NCBI GenBank assembly: GCA_018374635.1
Contig: JAHAEW010000107.1
Span: 1 to 8,333, forward strand
Reading direction: 5' to 3'
DNA: 8,333 bases
Source of the DNA: Clostridiales bacterium
GTDB taxonomy: Bacteria > Bacillota > Clostridia > Oscillospirales > Oscillospiraceae
Numbering within the stretch: the first letter of the stretch is position 1; each line of letters opens with the position of its first letter. The translations under genes and the position numbers were made by a program. Below the pieces are notes generated by a model that was given only the letters and a program-made list of their open reading frames with translations, was not told the origin of the DNA and did not search any database. This document shows, in pieces, positions 1-5,189 of the stretch.

Positions 1-37
1 GCCCATGCCGGCCCTCCCAGTGCCGGGCAGAAAAATA

Positions 38-65
38 GCCGGGGACGCATTTCTGCATCCCCGGC
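38..65. terminator. GC-rich hairpin, possible terminator
   Basis: GCCGGGGA (38-45) pairs with TCCCCGGC (58-65). After one C/A mismatch, a further 3 bp (GCA/TGC) closes on a 4-base loop. There is no T-run on the + strand after it. A run of five A precedes it at 31-35, so as a terminator it would work better for transcription coming from the right. It is one of a series of similar hairpins at 6-29, 38-65, 74-89 and 101-130. Confidence 0.35.
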
Positions 66-100
66 CGATCCCCGCCGCCATATTGCGGCAGGAATACAGC

Positions 101-130
101 GGGCCGGGACACTTTACAGCGTCCCGGCCC
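101..130. terminator. Perfect 10-bp GC-rich hairpin
   Basis: GGGCCGGGAC (101-110) is the exact reverse complement of GTCCCGGCCC (121-130), with a 10-base loop between them. The stem is very stable. It is followed by TTGTCAGTTGCTTC, a poor U-tract, so it is at best a weak + strand terminator for a gene lying left of the window. Its sequence and layout resemble the hairpin at 38-65, which suggests duplication or a shared structural role. Confidence 0.4.
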
Positions 131-330
131 TTGTCAGTTGCTTCTATTCATTTTTGCGCATACCTGCCACTGTAGTTAGCGAAAATGTTCTATGATAAAA
201 AGAAAACGGAGAAAAACATCGAAAAAACAACGATAAAAATACAATAAATCGAATGGTGGAGCATGGCGGTCGGGAGATTTTGTCGAAAGGTGCTATGAGC
301 ACCACACCGCATACTTCTGAGGTGAAAATC

Positions 331-375
331 ATGTTATCCACTATTATTCCCCTCAAAGACCTTATCGCAAATTGA
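331..375 (+). CDS. Possible 14-residue leader peptide upstream of repA
   Basis: ATG at 331 is preceded at ideal distance by a strong ribosome site, TGAGGTGA (318-325). The frame encodes MLSTIIPLKDLIAN and stops at TGA 373-375. It lies about 160 bases upstream of repA, with the 471-511 terminator between them, which is the classic layout of a leader-peptide attenuator. The strong ribosome site in an otherwise non-coding AT-rich stretch is the main support; the peptide matches nothing I know. Its 3' part contains CCCCTCAA (349-356) and CAAATTGAG (368-376), the two halves of the palindrome found four times further on, here pulled apart by 11 bases. It could equally be a remnant of a gene or a chance frame. 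Confidence 0.35.
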   Translation: MLSTIIPLKDLIAN

Positions 376-411
376 GAAAATTAAGAGAAAAGAGAACTAT
401 TTGTCTGAAAG

Positions 412-421
412 CGCATATGCG
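412..421. repeat. Short perfect palindrome in repA leader
   Basis: CGCATATGCG is a perfect 10-bp palindrome between the possible leader ORF and the terminator. It could be a small operator; there is no other evidence for a function. Confidence 0.25.
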
Positions 422-470
422 AGATTGACGCTGCTCCGGGGAACAATCCGGCCAAACAACTTTATCATTG

Positions 471-511
471 AAAAGGTCACGATCCAGTTGAAAGGGTCGT
501 GCCCTTTTTTT
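471..511 (+). terminator. Strong intrinsic terminator in repA leader
   Basis: AAAAGG (471-476) and CACGATCC (478-485) pair with GGGTCGTG (494-501) and CCTTTT (503-508), with a single T/C mismatch and an 8-base loop, followed by an uninterrupted T-run to 511. A shorter alternative hairpin (AAAGGG 491-496 with CCCTTT 502-507) uses the same right arm and T-run. The repA ribosome site starts only 14 bases later, leaving no room for a promoter in between. Transcripts reaching repA from upstream must therefore pass it. In several Gram-positive rep systems an antisense RNA or leader sets rep expression by terminator formation; that this happens here is inference. TTGAAA(A/G)GGTC also occurs twice, 20 bases apart (468-478 and 488-498). 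Confidence 0.75.
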
Positions 512-536
512 GCGCCCAAACGACAGGAGGCAGAAC

Positions 537-1496
537 ATGAACTTCGATTATTACTATGGCGACGAGAGCAATCAATTTGCTTTCTACCGTATTCCCCGGC
601 AGCTCATTACCGGGGAGGCGTTCAAAAAGTTGTCCACAGACGCAAAACTCTTGTACGGCCTCCTGCTGGACCGCATGGGCCTGTCCGCCAAAAACGGCTG
701 GTATGACGATATGGGGCGTGTGTTCATCTACTACACCCTGGACGAGATACAAGAGGACCTGAACTGCGGCCATGAAAAGGCGGTCCGGCTCCTGGCAGAG
801 CTGGACACCGGCAAGAAAGGCTTCGGCCTCATTGAGCGGGTCAAGCAGGGGCAGGGCCGCCCCACTAAGATCTATGTCAAACGCTTCACCACCCGCGCCA
901 TACCGCCGCAACCCGCTGCGCCGCAAGACATTCCCAGACTTCCGATTTTCGGAAGTCAAGACTTCGGAAAAGCAGAAGTCAAGAGTTCCGAAAAACAGAA
1001 GTCAAGACTTCCGGTTATCGGAAGTGCAGACTTCCGAAAATCGGACACAAGTTATATTGAGTCTAATCAGACTGATCTCAGTCAGCTTTATCCATCTATC
1101 CATCCATCTGCCACAGTCCCGGAGAGCAGATGGATAGATCGAAGCGAGTGCCGGAGAGAAGTGCAAGAAGCAATCGAATTTCCCCTTCTCTGCCAGCAGT
1201 TTGGTTATGAGGACGTGGAAAGCGTGACAGAGCTGATCGTGGACACGCTATGCAGCACCCGGCCTACCTTTCGCATTGGAGGGGCGGAAATGCCGGCCGA
1301 GCAGGTAAAAGGGCGGCTGCAAATGTTGGACAATGGCCATTTGGAATATGTGTTTGACTGCATGAGACGCAACACAACAGAGATACGTAATATCCGCGCC
1401 TATCTGTTGACCGCCCTATATAACGCACCAGTCACAATGAGCCCCTATTATCAGGCGGCAGTCCAACATGACTTTTCCTATCCACAGCGGGAATGA
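537..1496 (+). CDS. repA: Replication initiator protein, RepA_N family with DUF6017-like C-terminus
   Basis: This 319-residue protein should bind the element's origin and start its replication. Residues 1-120 match the RepA_N domain style (opening MNFDYYYGDES, then FYRIPRQLI, KLLYGLLLDRM, VFIYYTLDEIQ and a winged-helix-like stretch). Residues 134-171 are a low-complexity linker encoded by DNA iterons. Residues ~197-319 resemble DUF6017, the usual C-terminal partner (VFDCMRRNTTEIRNIRAYLLTALYNAP). I chose ATG 537 because AGGAGG lies at 525-530; an in-frame TTG at 510 lies inside the terminator and has no ribosome site. RepA_N replicons (for example pAD1) are known to carry oriV inside rep, and the iterons fit that. 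Expression is probably controlled by the leader terminator. The next gene begins 18 bases later. Confidence 0.9.
   Translation: MNFDYYYGDESNQFAFYRIPRQLITGEAFKKLSTDAKLLYGLLLDRMGLSAKNGWYDDMGRVFIYYTLDEIQEDLNCGHEKAVRLLAELDTGKKGFGLIERVKQGQGRPTKIYVKRFTTRAIPPQPAAPQDIPRLPIFGSQDFGKAEVKSSEKQKSRLPVIGSADFRKSDTSYIESNQTDLSQLYPSIHPSATVPESRWIDRSECRREVQEAIEFPLLCQQFGYEDVESVTELIVDTLCSTRPTFRIGGAEMPAEQVKGRLQMLDNGHLEYVFDCMRRNTTEIRNIRAYLLTALYNAPVTMSPYYQAAVQHDFSYPQRE
937..1051. repeat. Five tandem 23-bp palindromic iterons inside repA (putative oriV)
   Basis: Units start at 937, 960, 983, 1006 and 1029, exactly 23 bp apart. Each begins GACTTCCG (with small variations) and units 1-4 end around GGAAGT/AGAAGT. Unit 1 is a perfect inverted repeat: GACTTCCGA (937-945), TTT, TCGGAAGTC (949-957). 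Unit 2 keeps GACTTC/GAAGTC and unit 5 keeps TCCGA/TCGGA. Since 23 is not a multiple of 3, successive units are read in different frames, so the DNA rather than the peptide is conserved. Only units 1 and 4 share a frame (RLPIFGSQDF and RLPVIGSADF, 23 residues apart). Most likely these are RepA binding sites forming the replication origin. Confidence 0.85.
1070..1135. repeat. Inverted repeats just downstream of the iterons
   Basis: GACTGA (1070-1075) and TCAGTC (1078-1083) form a 6-bp inverted repeat around TC. ATCCATCTG (1102-1110) is the exact reverse complement of CAGATGGAT (1127-1135). The segment 1085-1110 also carries short direct repeats of ATCCATCT/ATCC. The stretch codes for the low-complexity linker of RepA and may form part of the origin (melting region or structured ssDNA). 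The function is inferred. Confidence 0.45.
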
Positions 1497-1514
1497 ACAG
1501 GAGGAGTAGTCCCT

Positions 1515-1748
1515 ATGAGCCGTTATAAAACAAAAGACTACTCCAACCGCCGGGAATACCTGGACTGGCTGGCGGAGAGGTACGGCGTGGACAGGGCCGA
1601 TGTGGTGCTGCTGGCCTCGATCCTGGGGACCGACCAGGACTTTGACGGCCTCCCGTCCACACTGGCCGACCTGCCCGCCGCCAAGCACACCCAGGGGGCG
1701 GTTTTCCCCACGGATCGTCCCAAACGAGCAAAACTCCCCTCAAATTGA
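1515..1748 (+). CDS. Small hypothetical protein between repA and parB
   Basis: This 77-residue protein starts at ATG 1515 behind AGGAGGAG (1499-1506), 18 bases after repA, so it is probably cotranscribed with it. I do not recognise a named family. The first ~55 residues are soluble and likely helical (SNRREYLDWLAERYGVDRADVVLLASILG, then a DFDGLPSTLADL segment). The remainder is polar and basic, ending AKLPSN. There is no signal peptide or membrane segment. The last codons and the TGA stop (1746-1748) lie inside the 27-bp palindrome at 1731-1757, so the C-terminus is set by that repeat. Small proteins of this type sit between rep and par genes in similar elements, so a minor role in replication or copy control is possible but not shown. 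Confidence 0.75.
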   Translation: MSRYKTKDYSNRREYLDWLAERYGVDRADVVLLASILGTDQDFDGLPSTLADLPAAKHTQGAVFPTDRPKRAKLPSN

Positions 1749-1757
1749 GGGAAGTTT
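1731..1757. repeat. 27-bp intergenic palindrome, copy A
   Basis: The core is CCCTCAA (1737-1743), central A, TTGAGGG (1745-1751), extended outward by AAACT (1731-1735) and AGTTT (1753-1757) across one mismatched pair. It contains the stop codon of the 1515-1748 gene and ends 37 bases before the parB start. No T-run follows directly, so it is not a standard terminator. It is the first of four related copies. Confidence 0.85.
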
Positions 1758-1794
1758 TCAATAAAACGCCACGACATAAAGGAGGAAAACGACT

Positions 1795-3813
1795 ATGGCA
1801 GACCCCAAGAAAAACCCTTTGATCGGAGCGTTCCGCGCCCCGGTCCCCGGCGCGCCGCCGGACACACCCGCGCCTCCAGAGGCGGGAAAACCGCCTGCCG
1901 CTGGAGCCGCCAAGCCTATCGACGAGAAGAAAGGACAGGAGGCCCCCAAGGCCCCTGCGGGCACTACTCCCAAGCCCGCTGATGGGAAGAAGGAACCGGA
2001 GGCCCCCAAGGCCCCTGCGGACACCTCCGCCAAGCCTGCCGATGGGAAAAAGGAGCCGGAGGCCCCCAAGGCCCCTGCGGGCACTACTCCCAAGCCCACT
2101 GATGGAAAGAAGGGGCCGGAGGCCCCCAAGGCCCCTGCGGACACCTCCGCCAAGCCTGCCGATGGGAAGAAGGAGCCGGAGGCCCCCAAGGCTCCCGCAG
2201 ACCCCCTCACCAAGCCTACCAACGAGAAGAAGGGGCCGGAGGCCCCCAAGGCCCCTGCGGACACCTCCGCCAAGCCTGCCGACGGGAAGAAGGGGCAGGA
2301 AGCCCCCAAGGCCCCCGCAGACACCCCCGCCAAGCCTACCAACGAGAAGAAGGGACAGGAGGAGCCCAAGGCTCCCACGGACACCTCTGCCAAGCCTGCC
2401 GACGGGAAGAAGTCTCCTGTGTCTGATCCCAGTAAGCCCAAGGACGAAAAGGAGCAGGAGCCACGATCCCCCGACCTGCGTTTCGTTGCCCTCTCCAAAA
2501 TCAAACCTTTGCCCGGCACCTATGTCAAGGACGAACCCCGCAAGGATTACAGCGGCCTGATCGCGGACATTAAGAAAAACGGCCTGCAAAAGCCCGTCAT
2601 TCTCCGCAAGAGCGAGAAAGAGGACGAATTTCAACTGGTAGACGGCTTCCACCGCTGCAAGGCGCTGGAGCAGGCGGGGATGCTGGAGGTCCGGGCGGAT
2701 GTGTATGAAATGTCCCTTGCCCAAGCCAGTGAGTACCGTAAGGGGCACCGGGATAAGCCGCTCATGCCGGTCCCCGGCAAGCTGGTCCCTTATCCCCCGG
2801 AGGAGCCCGCCAAGGCGGATAAGGCCCCGGAAGCCCCCGCCGTGGGGGATGAAGAACTGCCCGAAAACCTGAAAATCCCCCTGACCAAGGAGGGCCAGCC
2901 GGAGACGGTCACGACCATGAAGGTGGCGAATATCCGGCCCTTTGAAGGGCACCCCTTCGCAGTCCGCGACAACAAGGATATGTGGGACCTGGTGGACAGC
3001 ATCAAGAAATTCGGCGTGCTGGAGCCGGTCATGGTCATCCCCCATAAGGACGGCGGCTATGAGATGGTCTCCGGCCACCGCCGTATGCGCGCCTGCCAGT
3101 TGGCCGGGATTGAAAATATTCCTGTTATCGTCCGCAATCTGGACCGGGACGAGGCCATCATTTCCATGGTGGACTCCAACCTCAAGCGGGAGGAGATCAG
3201 CCCTATGGAGAAGGCCCGCGCCTATCAGATGAAAACCGACGCCATGAAACGGAAGATGGGCCGCCGGACCAAGGAGGAGATCGCGCAGGACGAGGCCCTG
3301 GGGATCAAGCGCATGAACGCCGACGAGGAGCTGGCCCAGCAGATGGGCGAGAGCCCCGCCACCATCCAGCGGTACAAGACTTTGAATAAACTGGTCCCGG
3401 AACTCCAGGACCTGGTGGACGAGGGGAAGATCCCGGTCAACACCGGCGCGGATATTGCCCAAATGAAGCCCAAGGAGCAGAAGGTGCTGGCGGACGCTAT
3501 TCAGAAGGAGGCTAAAGTCCCCTCCGGCACCAAGGCCAAGGAGTTGAAGAAGGAGAGCCAGGCGGGCAGTCTGACCACGGAGAAGATCGTGCAGGCCGTG
3601 GCCCCCACCAAGCGGGAGGAAATGCCTCCGCTGAAGGTCACAATGCTGGAGGAGGACCTGCGGCCCTTCTTCCCTGATAAGCGCACCACCATCCCCGACG
3701 TGAAGCAGGGCATCCTGGAGGGCTTGAAGCTGCGTCAGACGGTCATGGAGCGCCAAAAGGCCAAGGCCGCGGCGGGGAAAACCGTAAAAAAGGCTGAGAC
3801 GCCGACGAGGTGA
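1795..3813 (+). CDS. parB: ParB-like partition protein with two ParB domains and a repeat-rich N-terminus
   Basis: This 672-residue protein starts at ATG 1795 behind AAAGGAGG (1778-1785). Residues 1-227 are Pro/Lys/Ala-rich and probably disordered, including eight 20-residue repeats (43-202). A first ParB/Srx-like domain spans ~228-315 (NGLQKPVIL, DGFHRCKA at 283-290). A second spans ~375-465 (FGVLEPVMVI, SGHRRMRA at 426-433, in the position of the ParB GERRxRA nucleotide-binding box with E replaced by H). A helix-turn-helix follows at ~510-530 (LAQQMGESPATIQRYK), then a Lys-rich tail. ParB proteins bind parS sites, and many are CTP-dependent clamps that spread on DNA for segregation; a role here in element maintenance is inferred. 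Usual ParB proteins are ~250-350 residues with one N-domain, so this one is unusually long. No ParA gene is in the window. Confidence 0.88.
   Translation: MADPKKNPLIGAFRAPVPGAPPDTPAPPEAGKPPAAGAAKPIDEKKGQEAPKAPAGTTPKPADGKKEPEAPKAPADTSAKPADGKKEPEAPKAPAGTTPKPTDGKKGPEAPKAPADTSAKPADGKKEPEAPKAPADPLTKPTNEKKGPEAPKAPADTSAKPADGKKGQEAPKAPADTPAKPTNEKKGQEEPKAPTDTSAKPADGKKSPVSDPSKPKDEKEQEPRSPDLRFVALSKIKPLPGTYVKDEPRKDYSGLIADIKKNGLQKPVILRKSEKEDEFQLVDGFHRCKALEQAGMLEVRADVYEMSLAQASEYRKGHRDKPLMPVPGKLVPYPPEEPAKADKAPEAPAVGDEELPENLKIPLTKEGQPETVTTMKVANIRPFEGHPFAVRDNKDMWDLVDSIKKFGVLEPVMVIPHKDGGYEMVSGHRRMRACQLAGIENIPVIVRNLDRDEAIISMVDSNLKREEISPMEKARAYQMKTDAMKRKMGRRTKEEIAQDEALGIKRMNADEELAQQMGESPATIQRYKTLNKLVPELQDLVDEGKIPVNTGADIAQMKPKEQKVLADAIQKEAKVPSGTKAKELKKESQAGSLTTEKIVQAVAPTKREEMPPLKVTMLEEDLRPFFPDKRTTIPDVKQGILEGLKLRQTVMERQKAKAAAGKTVKKAETPTR
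1921..2400 (+). repeat. 60-bp tandem repeat, eight units, coding
   Basis: Eight units of exactly 60 bp encode DGKKxPEAPKAPADTSAKPA-type 20-residue repeats in the N-terminal part of ParB. A degenerate unit precedes them (1861-1920) and a 12-bp partial unit follows (2401-2412). The units alternate: those at 1981, 2101, 2221 and 2341 all end DTSAKPA, while those at 1921, 2041, 2161 and 2281 end differently (TTPKPA, TTPKPT, PLTKPT, TPAKPT). This indicates growth by duplication of 120-bp pairs. Such arrays readily change copy number. Confidence 0.93.
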
Positions 3814-3818
3814 ACAGG

Positions 3819-4109
3819 ATGAACGGAAAACGAATGTGCCAGAGCTATGAGATCATCGACAGCCGCCGGGTGGGAGATACCGAGGTGGTGCTGGGGTACA
3901 GCCCCACGGAGGTCTCCCCCTACGTCACCTGGAAGTGTTATGCCTACGACAATTTCCAGGGGTACAACTATGGCCGTTATTTCGGAGACGAGCAGGCCGC
4001 CCGGAAGAATATGAAACAGCGGGTGGATGAACTGAGGGAGGAGCTTCCGCCCGGACACCCGGACTGGAAGCCCCGGCGGCACAGGAAAGACCCCGGCATG
4101 GAGCGGTAA
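3819..4109 (+). CDS. Small hypothetical protein after parB
   Basis: This 96-residue protein begins at ATG 3819, 5 bases after the parB stop, with GAGGTG (3807-3812) as ribosome site. An in-frame GTG at 3810 overlaps the parB stop and is a less likely start because it lies inside that ribosome site. I do not recognise the family. Visible features are a compact aromatic segment (YVTWKCYAYDNFQGYNYGRYFGDEQAARKNMKQRVDELREE) suggesting a small mixed alpha/beta fold, and a basic, proline-rich end. There is no signal peptide or membrane helix. The stop TAA (4107-4109) lies in the loop of the following terminator. It is probably cotranslated with parB and closes that transcription unit. Confidence 0.8.
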   Translation: MNGKRMCQSYEIIDSRRVGDTEVVLGYSPTEVSPYVTWKCYAYDNFQGYNYGRYFGDEQAARKNMKQRVDELREELPPGHPDWKPRRHRKDPGMER

Positions 4110-4132
4110 CGTACCATGTCCGGGGTTTTTTT
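4090..4132 (+). terminator. Intrinsic terminator closing the parB unit
   Basis: ACCCCGG and CATGG (4090-4101) pair with CCATG (4114-4118) and CCGGGGT (4120-4126) around a single bulged T, followed by seven T (4126-4132). The stop codon of the preceding gene lies in the loop. It is a textbook rho-independent terminator. Only about 50 bases, with no recognisable promoter, separate it from the next ribosome site. Confidence 0.88.
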
Positions 4133-4140
4133 CCTATTCA

Positions 4141-4167
4141 AAAGTCCTCTCAATTTGATGGGACTTT
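4141..4167. repeat. 27-bp intergenic palindrome, copy B
   Basis: AAAGTCCTCTCAA (4141-4153), central T, TTGATGGGACTTT (4155-4167). Eleven of thirteen arm positions pair. It lies between the terminator T-run and the GGGAGGTG ribosome site (4171-4178) of the zincin gene. Compared with copies A and D the central base is T rather than A, so its core reads in the opposite orientation. Confidence 0.82.
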
Positions 4168-4202
4168 CCGGGGAGGTGTGAAAAATCGACTTTCAAGAGC
4201 GT

Positions 4203-5150
4203 ATGGAGCGTGTGCGGGCGCTGACGGATCAACTGGAGGCCGGTATCACCGGCCTGTTCCAGAGCGGCCAGTACGCGGCCTACCTGCAATCCCTCTCCAA
4301 ACTGCACCATTACAGTTACGGCAATATTTTTCTCATTAAGCTCCAGTGTCCGCACGCCTCCATGGTGGCAGGGTATGGGGACTGGAAACGGAAATTCGGC
4401 CGTCATGTCAAGGCGGGCGAGACCGGCATCACCATCCTGGCCCCCTGCCCTTACTGGGCGCGGGATGAGGTGGAGGAGACCGGCCCGGACGGGCAGACCA
4501 TCAAGGAACAGAAATGGGTGAAAAAAACTGGTTTCACCACGGCTACGGTGTTTGATGTCAGCCAGACAGAGGGACGGGAACTCCCCAGCCTGGGTGTGGA
4601 GTCCTTGACAGGCACCGTAGAGGGCTATGAAAAACTACTGTCCACCTTAAAATCCATCTCCCCCGTCCCTGTCAGCGAGGGCCCCCTGCCGCCGGGCGTC
4701 CATGGGGCGTACTACCACGCGGAACAGAAGATTACCCTCAGCCCCGGCATGAGCGAGGCCCAGACCATCAAAACGCTGGTCCATGAGATCGCCCACGCCA
4801 AGCTGCACGCCCTCCCGGTGGAGGGCGGGATCATCGTAGGGGCCCATGAGAAGGACCGGCGCACCCGCGAGGTGGAGGCGGAGAGCGTGGCCTATACCGT
4901 CTGTCAGTACCTGGGCCTGGACACCAGAGACTACTCCTTCGGCTACATTACCGGGTGGAGCAGCGGCAGAGAGCAAACGGAGCTGCGCGCCTCCCTGGAG
5001 TGTATTCGCAACACCGCCGCGGAACTGATCGACGGCGTTGAGAGCCGCTGCCTGGACCGTCCGCCCCCGGAGCCTGTGCCGCAGAGCCAAAAGAGGCGTA
5101 CCAAGGGCAGGAAGAAGCGGGCCCGGACCTCAAAAGTCCCCTCAATTTGA
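4203..5150 (+). CDS. ArdC/LtrC-like anti-restriction protein with zincin metallopeptidase domain
   Basis: From ATG 4203 this is 315 residues. The N-terminal half resembles the ArdC N-terminal domain (DUF1738 type: LSKLHHYSYGNIFLIKLQCPHASMVAGYGDWKRKFGRHVKAGETGITILAP). The C-terminal half is a zincin: HEIAH at 194-198 and a downstream EVEAESVAY (223-231), whose glutamates can supply the third zinc ligand. A basic tail (KRRTKGRKKRAR) ends the protein. ArdC-type proteins in conjugative elements bind DNA and protect entering DNA from restriction; I infer the same here. The best ribosome site, GGGAGGTG (4171-4178), is 24 bases before ATG 4203. It is well placed for an in-frame ATC at 4185, which would add IDFQER, much like the usual start of relatives. 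The true start may therefore be a non-standard ATC. The TGA stop is inside palindrome C. Confidence 0.87.
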   Translation: MERVRALTDQLEAGITGLFQSGQYAAYLQSLSKLHHYSYGNIFLIKLQCPHASMVAGYGDWKRKFGRHVKAGETGITILAPCPYWARDEVEETGPDGQTIKEQKWVKKTGFTTATVFDVSQTEGRELPSLGVESLTGTVEGYEKLLSTLKSISPVPVSEGPLPPGVHGAYYHAEQKITLSPGMSEAQTIKTLVHEIAHAKLHALPVEGGIIVGAHEKDRRTREVEAESVAYTVCQYLGLDTRDYSFGYITGWSSGREQTELRASLECIRNTAAELIDGVESRCLDRPPPEPVPQSQKRRTKGRKKRARTSKVPSI

Positions 5151-5159
5151 GGGGAGATT
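5133..5159. repeat. 27-bp intergenic palindrome, copy C
   Basis: CCCCTCAA (5138-5145), central T, TTGAGGGG (5147-5154) is a perfect 8-bp arm pair, with partial outward extension (AAAGT at 5133-5137 and AGATT at 5155-5159). It contains the TGA stop (5148-5150) of the zincin gene and lies 30 bases before the next start. Confidence 0.88.
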
Positions 5160-5189
5160 TCCAAAACCATTCGATAGGAGTGAAGCAGC

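Larger units (their letters stand above)
1..330. other. Non-coding upstream region with hairpins
   Basis: No convincing gene is seen here. The first 130 bases are GC-rich and contain several hairpins in a row. Bases 131-260 turn AT-rich (A-runs at 195-240). A perfect 6-bp inverted repeat with a 3-base loop (GGTGCT/AGCACC) lies at 289-303. I found no sigma-A promoter with both good hexamers on the + strand: TATGAT at 191-196 and TACAAT at 240-245 are decent -10 boxes without a matching -35. On the minus strand, TTGCGA (370-365) and AATAAT (348-343) with a 16-base spacer form a weak promoter candidate pointing left, away from repA. A minus-strand reading frame (356-144) has no homology or ribosome site I can support. 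Confidence 0.5.

Noticed and set aside
144..356. 70-codon minus-strand frame with a hydrophobic stretch
   Set aside because: No ribosome site or family match is visible, and it lies in AT-rich non-coding sequence with hairpins.
477..959. Minus-strand frame opposite the repA 5' half
   Set aside because: Shadow of repA; RepA_N homology is on the + strand.
334..1486. DnaA-box-like 9-mers: TTATCCACT (334-342), TTGTCCACA (630-638), CTATCCACA (1478-1486)
   Set aside because: Each has one mismatch to TTATNCACA; several such matches are expected by chance in a window this size, and they do not cluster at the iterons.
1758..2519. Minus-strand and alternate-frame repetitive ORFs over the repeat tract
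   Set aside because: They arise because an exact 60-bp period without stops in one frame tends to have none in the others; no independent support.
1513..3756. 747-codon open frame on the minus strand across parB
   Set aside because: It mirrors the GC-rich codon bias and the 60-bp repeats of the + strand gene. ParB domains, ribosome site and operon direction all support the + strand.
4139..5159. The idea that palindromes B and C are ordinary rho-independent terminators
   Set aside because: No T-run follows either arm, and B comes right after a genuine terminator.
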